In this document: positions 57,901 through 64,000 of the stretch, one piece after another
Layout of the letters: the number at the start of each line of letters is the position of its first letter
Position numbering within the stretch: the first letter of the stretch is position 1
Assembly (NCBI GenBank): GCA_964019695.1
Contig: OZ026517.1
Coordinates: 71,444,665 to 71,508,664 of the forward strand
Direction of reading: 5' to 3'
From: Loripinus fragilis
Lineage: Eukaryota > Mollusca > Bivalvia > Lucinida > Lucinidae
DNA length: 64,000 bases
Made by a program: the position numbers and the translations under genes
The notes under the pieces: model-generated
The model's database searches: none
What the model was told of the DNA's origin: nothing
The model's input: the letters and a program-made list of their open reading frames with translations, nothing else

Positions 57901-58967
57901 GTATATCCAACATCACAATACTCGCAGTAGTAATGGGTACCGAGAAATCCTGTCACCTTGCTAATCGCATCATAGTGATCAATTCCATTGAAGTAAATAT
58001 GGATCACCTTCGTCTCAGGTTTCTTCTTGAATTGAAGTGGAAATATTAGTCCATCTTTAGGATACTGAGAATGGACTTTGATCAAGTACTTGGGTGCAAG
58101 TACAGATTGGATCTTCTTGTATTCCTCAATACCACAAGACTTGGTATGAGGAATTTTCGCTCTATCCAATAACTTCATGGCTTCTCTGGTCTGCATAGAT
58201 TTATCAGATCTACGAAGCTGTTCCCAACTCTTCTTCCAAGACTCTGAGTCATCTCTGTCCGCATTACATTTGGCCACCACCACAGCTCTTGCCATACACA
58301 TTACATCTTTGGTATTATTGATCTGTATAATACTTCTTTTGTTGATACTCATATTTTCTGACTCAAAGTAGAGTCCAGCATGTAATGGTTTTCGTCCGCT
58401 GCCCACTGGAAGTCTCACCACTGTGACTTGAATAGTCATCTGTCCATCATTGATTTGAAAATTCTCATTGGACTATTGTACTTTTTGTATTTCTTGAAGT
58501 ATAGCTTCTCCAGTCATGGTTGAGACATCTCTCCAAGGCACAAAGACTCCAAGTTTCAATCCAGGATGCAAAATAGTCATACGCATCTTATCATTGGATT
58601 CCATCTGGCATCGTTCTTTGATGTCTTCAACCAGCTGATCAAATAATCTGGATATAAACTGATATGGCGAAACATTGTTAGGGAAAGTCTTGATGTTGAG
58701 CTGAAATTCTTTCCCTTGAACTCGAAAAATTCTAGACTTCTTCTCGTTGACTGTCTTGATAGAGTAATAAGAAGTCAAATCTTCATCATCTTCATCATCT
58801 GAACTCTCTGTGTCTGAATAAATCACCATAGGTCTTCTTTTTCTTGGTGGTGGTCTAATATTATCTTCATCATCTGAGCTCTCTGTGTCTGAATAATCTA
58901 CCAATCTACGTCGAGGCTCTTCATCATCAGAAGTGGGTGGGGTAATATCTCTCTGTCGCTTAAACAT
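54955..58967 (-). pseudogene. pPolB: Protein-primed family B DNA polymerase, broken by three stops and one frameshift
   Basis: About 1,336 codons. From the N-terminus: an acidic serine/NLS region (two SDTESSDDED copies around RPPPRKRRP), the pPolB N-terminal domain, and a cysteine-rich zinc region (about 57680-57930). The 3'-5' exonuclease follows with FDFES (about 57515), AHNFGGYDGQF (about 57290) and YCRSDVDIL (about 56910), then an inserted VDGYH / EFHGCYWHGC region. The palm has DVCSLYPTI (about 56240), KIMLNSLWG (about 55670) and YFDTDS (about 55385). Lesions are TAG at 58473-58475, a one-base shift near 57730 and TGA at 56974-56976 and 56863-56865. The frame is otherwise open across each stop. 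Start ATG 58967 lies 56 nt after TATA (59023-59029). All catalytic motifs survive, but the gene cannot give a full product. Confidence 0.93.
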
Positions 58968-59022
58968 GTTGACTCTTCGAAGTTCACTACTGAATTGATG
59001 CTGCAATAGAAATCTGAGCTCC

Positions 59023-59029
59023 TTTTATA
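59023..59029 (-). promoter_or_regulatory. TATA box of the polymerase gene
   Basis: TATAAAA on the minus strand (within AGTATAAAAGGAG), 56 nt before ATG 58967. Confidence 0.55.
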
Positions 59030-59039
59030 CTGGAAAAAC

Positions 59040-60060
59040 CCAGATTTGGAAAAACTCAGATTTTCTGAAATCAACAGTTGAAAATTCTCAAAATTGTTTC
59101 ATCAAGCGTAATCACTATTTGATTTTTTTATCCGATCGAATATTTTCTATAAGCCAAACTAATGAAATTTTCACCATGTGGTAGGCGAAATCACTAGTTC
59201 TCAAATTATTTTGATATGCAAATCTATTTGAATTTTTCATCAGATCAAATCTTTTCCATAAGCCAAAATATTGAAAGTTTCATCATGTGGCAATAGAAAT
59301 CACTAGCAAAAAATTTGACAAGCAAAACTATATGAATTTTTTCACTAAGTGTCAGGCGAGACTACATGTTTTTTGCTAGGCCTAAAGTGCAGGCGAGACT
59401 ACATTTTTTGAAAAATTAGCAAGAAGTATCAGGTACTGTATAAACAGCACCATTACTCCCCCAGTACTATCCTAACCTCGGAATCCCTGGCGATTGAAAC
59501 TGTCTCAAATACAAGTCAAATTCCTGCATGTCTCTATGGACCAGAGAATTTGAGGCAGAGCCACTCCAACCCGAAGGCTGGCGCCCTTAAACAGCCGAAG
59601 CTGCTCTACCTTTTTAAATGCATATTAAACAGTTTCTGAAGCACAAAGCTTCTCTACGGGCCTCGGCGGATATATAGAGTACCAGTGGTCAGTTATTTTT
59701 GTTCAACATATATCTCTACTGACTTAATAAGCAAATATTAGCGATTCATATATATAGTTATCCTATCACAGAATAAGTTTGAAATGGTGTCTCAATGTTA
59801 CTCTATCCCATAATAGTTTTCAAGCCTTATAGTATGTAAAATCGATAACTTGAATATAAGAGCTATCTTATGGTAAAAATTTGAAGTAAATCGGATAAAA
59901 AATACCCGAGATATTACAAATTTCGCATATTTTTTACCGTGAATTTTTTTATTCAAGGGAGATAATTTAATGAAAAAGCAAGAACCGGATTTCTAAAAAG
60001 TAAAAAATCATATTTTCGCAATAACTTGAGTTTGCCTCGACCGATTTTCAAAATATTTTC
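59040..60060. other. Non-coding spacer between the two transcription directions
   Basis: About 1 kb without a gene between the polymerase and the plus-strand genes. The left half has degenerate ~110-bp repeats: AATCACTA.TT, ATAAGCCAAA, TCA.CATGTGG and CAGGCGAGACTACAT occur two or three times. The rest is AT-rich. It may hold regulatory sites for divergent transcription. Nothing more specific can be supported. Confidence 0.5.
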
Positions 60061-60064
60061 ACCC

Positions 60065-60072
60065 TATAAAAG
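60065..60072 (+). promoter_or_regulatory. TATA box of the 106-aa gene
   Basis: TATAAAAG, 61 nt before ATG 60134. Confidence 0.5.
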
Positions 60073-60133
60073 CTGAGAACAATAGCTATCTTATCACATA
60101 CATTATATTTATTTTATCTGCAAGTGTAATATC

Positions 60134-60454
60134 ATGGAAGAAGCAAGAGAGAAGAAATATTTGGAAATTCCACTTTCCAAGATTTTGAAGTTCAGACCGT
60201 ATAGAAGATTATTGTTGTGCATTTACATCTTATTTTCTCATGATGAGATTACAGTAGAAGAGATTCAACAGAAACTCAATAGTCCTGAAACTTTTGAAGA
60301 TTTCAAGAAACTTTGGTGGATCAGTATCAGATATTTGATGGAAAAAGAGACACTGATTACATTTGAAAATTGGAAAAGATGTGTCGCTGACAATTCTAGT
60401 GTGATTGAATTTCTCTACAATCATAGAAGAGACAGAACTTTTCCAGGACTATAA
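60134..60454 (+). CDS. 106-aa Polinton protein, function unknown
   Basis: An intact ORF from an ATG (MEEAREKKYLEIPLSKILKF). It is mostly helical in appearance, with ITVEEIQQKLN, WWISIRYLMEKETLI and ENWKRCVADNSSV. The pattern of short helices ending in a basic RRDRTFPGL tail could be a winged-helix or adaptor protein, but no family is recognised. It is the first plus-strand gene right of the polymerase and has its own TATA. Its stop codon lies inside the TATA box of the next gene. Confidence 0.6.
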   Translation: MEEAREKKYLEIPLSKILKFRPYRRLLLCIYILFSHDEITVEEIQQKLNSPETFEDFKKLWWISIRYLMEKETLITFENWKRCVADNSSVIEFLYNHRRDRTFPGL

Positions 60455-60457
60455 ATA
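60450..60457 (+). promoter_or_regulatory. TATA box overlapping the stop of the 106-aa gene
   Basis: TATAAATA includes the TAA at 60452-60454 and lies 53 nt before ATG 60511. Confidence 0.5.
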
Positions 60458-60510
60458 GTTGGACACCAGTGAGAGAGAATCATTTCACTTCTGACTTTTG
60501 AAGAGTAAAG

Positions 60511-61302
60511 ATGGCAAACAGTAGAGATCCAAGGATGGCTAAAGTCTATGATAAGAAGAGCATCTACTATCATTGTGTATCGTTGAAGAAACTTTTATCT
60601 CAAGAAGAACAAGCTTTGATGCAACCATTAGAAGATAGTTTGAGACAACAAGACAAGTTGAGGCCTCCTTATGGAGAATGTCACCATTGTCATGATAGGG
60701 GACATTGGATTGGAGATTGTCCTGAGGCTCAGAAATTAAGAGAACAACAGATGTTTACTAATAAGAAGCCTACATATGGACAATGCTATATCTGCGGACT
60801 TGAAGATCATTGGGCTCCAAATTGTCATAAGAGAGAAGAACATTTGATGAATGATAAAGAATCTCAACCTAAGTTGGTGGATTATTCAGATTCAGAGAGC
60901 TCAGATGATGAAGATAATATTTAGCCACCACAAAGGAAACGAAGAGCTATGGTGATTTATTCAGACGATGAAGATGAGGAAGAGCAACAGTCTTCAGAAT
61001 CTACAGAGAAGCAACAGTCTTCAGTATCTATAGAGAAGCCACAGTCTTCAGTATCTACAGAAAAGCCTTCAAGAAAACGAAAGGCTTCAGATATATCTGA
61101 TATCACTCCTAAGAGAAGACGTTTGAATACTCGTTCAAAGAAGACAGTAAAACGTACAAAGACAGGGAAGAAGCCTTATTGTTTCATTTGTAAATCAGCC
61201 ACTCACTCGCCTCGATCCTGTACAGAGATGGTGACGGAGAACTGGGATAAACCGATTTCTTGTGATGAACCAGACAGTGACTCTATAGTGCATATTCATT
61301 AA
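60511..61302 (+). pseudogene. Three-zinc-knuckle protein with acidic serine module, in-frame TAG
   Basis: A single frame of 264 codons, closed once by TAG at 60922-60924. Before it are two CCHC knuckles: C-HH-C-HDRG-H-WIGD-C (about residues 52-65) and C-YI-C-GLED-H-WAPN-C (about 92-105). An acidic LVDYSDSESSDDEDNI stretch precedes the stop. After it are a basic RKRR cluster, a serine/glutamate repeat (EKPQSSVSTEKP, several copies), another basic patch (TPKRRRLNTRSKKTVKRTK) and a third knuckle, C-FI-C-KSAT-H-SPRS-C. CCHC knuckles bind single-stranded nucleic acid. The acidic module is nearly identical to one in the polymerase N-terminus. The upstream product (137 aa) could still work alone. 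Confidence 0.75.
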
Positions 61303-61399
61303 AGACTTTAATAGACTCTAGGGACATATAGGGATTCTAGTAGTTTTTGAATTTAATTAAAATTATGTTGTTGAAATTGTGTTTGTCTTTATTTTGAGG

Positions 61400-61441
61400 T
61401 TATTCTTTAACGAAACTAATTGAGTAGCCCTGAAAAGGACT
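61400..61441 (-). terminator. Histone-type 3' end signal: stem-loop and downstream element
   Basis: On the minus strand AGTCCT-TTTC-AGGGCT (61441-61426) gives a 6-bp stem with one G-T pair and a TTTC loop, preceded by AAAC. It starts 37 nt after the stop at 61479. AAAGAATA (61408-61401), 17 nt further on, fits a histone downstream element. Confidence 0.7.
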
Positions 61442-61478
61442 GTTTGTTTTAAAGTCTCCTAAGTAACAAAAATATTTC

Positions 61479-61658
61479 TTACTTAGAAGATTTTAAAATA
61501 GGTCGCACAATGGTTACAGGTTTTCTGGATCCAATCCCTCTGCGAGCAAGAAATTGCTCCAATCCCAACTTATTTTGTTGTTTCTCCACCTCTTTCAAAT
61601 CTTTTCGCTGCAAAGCAGCACACAACTTAGTCAAACTGAATTTTTCAAAGAACTTCAT
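61479..61658 (-). CDS. 59-aa basic peptide with histone-type mRNA end
   Basis: It starts at the first ATG (MKFFEKFSLTKLCAALQRKD); the frame upstream has no ATG. The peptide is helical and charged, with LEQFLARRGIGSRKPVTIV and a lysine end. It matches no family I know. The promoter upstream has CCAAT, the shared TTGCTCTCTCTAGCG block, GTAGGTCAATCC and TATATAA, and the 3' end has the stem-loop at 61426-61441. These signals support a real small gene more than its sequence does. Confidence 0.65.
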   Translation of the reverse strand: MKFFEKFSLTKLCAALQRKDLKEVEKQQNKLGLEQFLARRGIGSRKPVTIVRPILKSSK

Positions 61659-61687
61659 TTTTTGAGAGAAACACAAAGTACATTGGG

Positions 61688-61770
61688 TTATATAGTAGGA
61701 TAGGTGGATTGACCTACATTCTACTCCTACGCTAGAGAGAGCAACTAAGATCTGATTGGTCCATTAAAAG
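61688..61770 (-). promoter_or_regulatory. Early-type promoter: CCAAT, TTGCTCTCTCTAGCG, GTAGGTCAATCC, TATA
   Basis: On the minus strand, in order: GGACCAATCAG, TTGCTCTCTCTAGCGTAGG, TGTAGGTCAATCCACC and CTATATAACC. The same blocks in the same order occur at 62408-62490. The TATA box lies about 30 nt before ATG 61658. Confidence 0.7.
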
Positions 61771-61875
61771 ATCACGCCATAATCACCCCATTACTGTGAA
61801 CATGATTAGGAAATACTACAATCACACTCAACTTATGGTATCTATGGTCTAAAAAATTGCAACATATTAAGTTAT

Positions 61876-61911
61876 TCTTTCTTGAAGAAATAGGTGGCCC
61901 TGAAAAGGGCC
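61876..61911 (-). terminator. Histone-type 3' end signal with exact CAAGAAAGA element
   Basis: On the minus strand GGCCCT-TTTC-AGGGCC (61911-61896) is a perfect 6-bp stem with the TTTC loop of replication-dependent histone mRNAs, flanked by AAAAC on the 5' side and ACCT on the 3' side. Eleven nt downstream lies CAAGAAAGA (61884-61876), the classical U7-binding histone downstream element. It starts 35 nt after the stop at 61947. Confidence 0.85.
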
Positions 61912-61946
61912 GTTTTGGTGGTTATATTACCACAGAGACATTATTT

Positions 61947-62348
61947 TTAGGAGCATGGACATCTACTGGGGCGGCCACTACAGGCAGGGCATCGCACACC
62001 CCACTGTTCAACCGTAATTGTCCTTCTCACTGGTATGTAGAAGGGCATATCATCTGCTTCCGCATCCCAATCCTCAGAAGGATGAGGTGTGGGGGGAGAA
62101 TTATCCCCCCAATCTTCCTCCTCGTCACTGATAGTCTCCACCTTCACTTCTGTCTTTACATCGTTTATTAAATTTTCTACCCTCCGACTCATCTCCAACA
62201 TCTTCTGATGATTCTCAATCATCTGCAATAGAAGTTCTTCCGTATCTTTCACAGCATTCACAGTCTCCAGTAACCTCCTAGTAGCATCAGCCATAGTCTT
62301 GCCCTGCTCTTCCAATTGCTCCAAACGCGAATCCAAATTGCAAGCCAT
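61947..62348 (-). CDS. 133-aa coiled-coil protein with C-terminal cysteine cluster, histone-type mRNA end
   Basis: It starts at ATG 62348 (MACNLDSRLEQLEEQGKTMA), 60 nt after TATA; upstream in-frame sequence is promoter. Residues about 6-70 are a leucine-rich coiled coil (RRLLETVNAVKDTEELLLQM). A strongly acidic segment (ETISDEEEDWGDNSPP, then EDWDAEADD) follows, and the end is CPACSGRPSRCPC, a possible small metal site. The combination suggests an oligomeric regulator or adaptor, but no family is recognised. The conserved promoter upstream and the stem-loop plus CAAGAAAGA downstream mark the transcription unit. Confidence 0.7.
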   Translation of the reverse strand: MACNLDSRLEQLEEQGKTMADATRRLLETVNAVKDTEELLLQMIENHQKMLEMSRRVENLINDVKTEVKVETISDEEEDWGDNSPPTPHPSEDWDAEADDMPFYIPVRRTITVEQWGVRCPACSGRPSRCPCS

Positions 62349-62407
62349 TTTGTTGTTGTTGTTGTGTAATACAAGAACAGAATGAAGAATTTGAGATTTG
62401 AAACGAG

Positions 62408-62490
62408 CTTTTATAGTTTTCAAAGGGATTGACCTACATAGAACTCCTGCGCTAGAGAGAGCAACAATACACTGATTGGTCAGTTCATTT
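62408..62490 (-). promoter_or_regulatory. Early-type promoter, second copy of the CCAAT/TTGCTCTCTCTAGCG module
   Basis: Minus strand: TGACCAATCAG, TTGCTCTCTCTAGCGCAGG, TGTAGGTCAATCCC and CTATAAAAG (62416-62408). Block order and spacing are as at 61688-61770, about 60 nt before ATG 62348. It lies back-to-back with the plus-strand promoter at 62497-62572. Confidence 0.75.
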
Positions 62491-62496
62491 ATTTTC

Positions 62497-62572
62497 ACCC
62501 AATCAGAGTTGACTTGATTTCTTAAAGCGCGGGAACTTTAAACTAGGTCAATCCGCTTGACAAGTATAAAAG
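62497..62572 (+). promoter_or_regulatory. Early promoter with CCAAT, E2F-like site, TAGGTCAATCC and TATA
   Basis: CCAATCAGAG (about 62499), AAAGCGCGGGAA (62524-62535; its complement TTCCCGCGCTTT matches E2F consensus), TAGGTCAATCC (62545-62555) and TATAAAAG (62565-62572). ATG 62608 is 35 nt beyond the TATA box. TAGGTCAATCC is shared with the two minus-strand promoters. Confidence 0.7.
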
Positions 62573-62607
62573 GCTCAAACACACTACATTTTTCAACATT
62601 CATAATC

Positions 62608-63003
62608 ATGGAGCCATCACTAACACTGGACGATATGATCAACAATCCTGATATTCTACTATCAGCAGTGAATGAGACGTTTGCTAACGATATGACAATA
62701 CAGTATTATACGCCGCAAACACCCTCAACGTATATACCTCAACCTGTTCAGCAGATGCCACAGAAACAACAGTCAAAGACTCAAGTCATAGAAGTCTTTC
62801 TCAAGGAAGTCAATGAGTTAAGGTCTAGAGTGAAGAAGTTAGAAGAATTATCTCAACAGCGAGCGCAGCATCAAACGTTTGAGATACAGCCCATCCAGAT
62901 ACCGATAAGGCTTGACATTATGACCAATGACCAAGAGACTAGTCAAAACATAGGAGTTGGAAAAGCAACTAAGAAAATTAAAATGACCAAGAAGAAGTGC
63001 TAG
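62608..63003 (+). CDS. 131-aa coiled-coil protein, histone-type mRNA end
   Basis: The start is ATG 62608 (MEPSLTLDDMINNPDILLSA), because the longer frame begins within the TATA region. The order is an acidic helix, a proline/glutamine linker (TPQTPSTYIPQPVQQMPQKQ), a coiled coil at about residues 66-95 (EVFLKEVNELRSRVKKLEEL) and a lysine-rich C-terminus (ATKKIKMTKKK). It could be a small bZIP-like or dimeric regulator, although no basic region directly precedes the coil, so that is only a possibility. The stem-loop at 63027-63042 follows the stop by 23 nt. Confidence 0.7.
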   Translation: MEPSLTLDDMINNPDILLSAVNETFANDMTIQYYTPQTPSTYIPQPVQQMPQKQQSKTQVIEVFLKEVNELRSRVKKLEELSQQRAQHQTFEIQPIQIPIRLDIMTNDQETSQNIGVGKATKKIKMTKKKC

Positions 63004-63026
63004 AAATAACTAGACAATCAACAAAC

Positions 63027-63061
63027 AGCCCTTTTCAGGGCTACCACTTCCCTAGAAAAAA
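63027..63061 (+). terminator. Histone-type 3' stem-loop after the 131-aa gene
   Basis: AGCCCT-TTTC-AGGGCT (63027-63042) is a perfect 6-bp stem with a TTTC loop, preceded by AAAC and followed by ACCA. It begins 23 nt after the stop. A purine-rich TAGAAAAAA (63053-63061) is the only candidate downstream element. Confidence 0.8.
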
Positions 63062-63224
63062 TATCACTAAACTTGCTAAACAATATACACTAGTTAGCGC
63101 TACAGAGTAATGCCTCTAGGAGTTGAGGTCTTGATTGACCAAGAGACTCTAAAGACGCATAGAACTTAGTAGCCTTGACTATTACACACACCATATACCA
63201 CCACATACTATACCCCCTAAAATG

Positions 63225-63760
63225 ACTAAGTTATTTTCAAAGCTGAAATTAACTAAGTTATTTTATATATCACCACAGCAGGACCTTTATTCCCCTCAAA
63301 AATGACTAAGTTATTTCCCAATAGCCCAGGAAACTATTATAATCACAACCCAACCAGTGGATATGACCAGGAGCTTATCATAATCACAATCATAGACCAG
63401 AATAGACCTCAAATAAACTAAGTTATTTCCCAATAGCCCAGGAAACTATTATAATCACAACCCAACCAGTGGATATGACCAGGAGCTTATCATAATCACA
63501 ATCATAGACCAGAATAGCTCACAAATAAACTAAGTTATTTACCCAACAGCCCAGGAAACTATCATAATTATAGGCCCAACCAGAAGAGACCTCAAAAATA
63601 AACTAAGTTATTCCCCAATAGCCCAAGAAACTATCACAATCACAGCCCCCAGCTAGAATAATCCCAAAAATAAACTAAGTTATTTCTAAATAGCCCAGGA
63701 AACTATCATAATCATAGGCCCCAGCTAGAATAATCCCAAAAATAAACTAAGTTATTCACA
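63225..63760. repeat. Subterminal tandem repeats (AACTAAGTTATT units)
   Basis: AAATAAACTAAGTTATT, CCCAATAGCCCAGGAAACTA and TATAATCACAACCCAACCAG recur. Two ~117-bp units (about 63300-63530) are nearly identical. Shorter ~70-75-bp units follow to 63760. They are non-coding and lie just inside the right satellite. Confidence 0.9.
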
Positions 63761-63795
63761 GCTAGTCACTCAAGCCTACCAGGATAGCCATCTAT

Positions 63796-63860
63796 GGGCC
63801 AATTTTTTAGCCTGAAAAATTCTAAGTTCTTTTCAGGCTTAAAAAAAATTGGCCCATAGT
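63796..63860. repeat. Hairpin near the right end of the element
   Basis: ATGGGCCAATTTTTTAGCCTG and CAGGCTTAAAAAAAATTGGC are inverted arms of about 25 bp around a ~15-nt loop. It lies between the tandem repeats and the satellite. Confidence 0.8.
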
Positions 63861-63877
63861 GGCATCCATTACTACTC

Positions 63878-64000
63878 ATATTAGTGTCAAACTGGATCTT
63901 GATCAGGACCATTGATCAGGACCATATCAAACTGATTGTATCCTGATCAGGACCATTTGTCAATTCCAGTGTCAAACTGTTTGGATCTAGACCAGGACCA
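63878..64000. repeat. 47-bp satellite, forward orientation, right flank of the Polinton
   Basis: It starts ATATTAGTGTCAAACTGGAT and runs out of the window. Its first ~100 bp are the reverse complement of 48881-48978 with one visible difference near 63963. Left and right flanks therefore form an inverted pair around the element. Confidence 0.93.

Noticed and set aside
51573..57964. Plus-strand ORFs of 60-115 codons across the Polinton
   Set aside because: They are antisense shadows of the integrase, core, polymerase and other minus-strand genes.
58473..59006. Separate 177-aa gene upstream of the polymerase
   Set aside because: It is in the same frame as the polymerase, and its C-terminal part continues across the TAG in the way expected for the N-terminal domain of Polinton polymerases. 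Its extra N-terminal codons also lack an ATG.

Overview
The window looks like nuclear DNA of an invertebrate animal, most likely a marine bivalve mollusc. This rests on AT-rich gene-poor sequence full of dispersed repeats, several tRNA-derived SINEs with target-site duplications, 'accttgacctttgaccttgacc' type internally tandem elements, GATCTGGATC-type satellites and (TA)n runs. No convincing host gene or exon was recognised. The species call is an inference from repeat style and cannot be settled from sequence alone.

Layout: (1) 1-4.57 kb is a giant palindrome (arms about 2.2 kb, 91-bp spacer). Its outer parts are an 11-12 bp minisatellite, and each arm carries a CCAAT+TATA promoter and a tiny C2H2 zinc-finger ORF. 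(2) 5.23-6.62 kb is a compact virus-like cassette on the plus strand: a protein with two PC4-type single-stranded DNA binding domains, a 50-aa hydrophobic peptide, a 108-aa protein and a small frameshifted ORF. Its promoter is a relative of the one in the palindrome. (3) 6.7-48.9 kb is intergenic DNA built from repeats: SINEs, foldback elements, elements with internal tandem units (15-17, 18-20, 20.6-22, 32.3-33.9, 36-37.5 and 41.7-42.6 kb), a 47-bp satellite (28.2-31.0 kb), an 83-bp satellite (45.5-46.5 kb) and a second 47-bp array in reverse orientation (47.4-49.0 kb).

(4) 49.0-63.9 kb is a decayed Polinton/Maverick (adintovirus-like) element. Minus-strand late-type genes run from right to left: packaging ATPase, a broken basic protein, a pX-like basic protein, a conserved core protein, DD35E integrase with chromodomain, a small membrane protein, penton-like minor capsid protein, pVI-like protein and the start of the major capsid protein. 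The protein-primed DNA polymerase is also on the minus strand. Small regulatory-looking genes, including a three-zinc-knuckle protein, lie on both strands at the right end. The integrase and two virion-type genes are intact. The polymerase (three stops and a frameshift), ATPase (frameshift), penton (early stop), membrane gene (SINE insertion), basic protein (two frameshifts) and zinc-knuckle gene (stop) are broken, and the capsid gene is cut off by satellite. The element is therefore a fossil, unless some single-base lesions are assembly errors. No adenain-type protease was found.

The most striking signal is at the right end. Three short genes end in replication-dependent histone-type 3' signals: a 6-bp stem with a TTTC loop 23-37 nt after the stop codon, one of them followed by an exact CAAGAAAGA histone downstream element. 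Their promoters share CCAAT, a common 15-nt block and a TATA box, and one also has an E2F-like site. This suggests early genes tied to host S phase through the histone mRNA machinery. The element is flanked by the same satellite in inverted orientation, as if the satellite forms its terminal inverted repeats.
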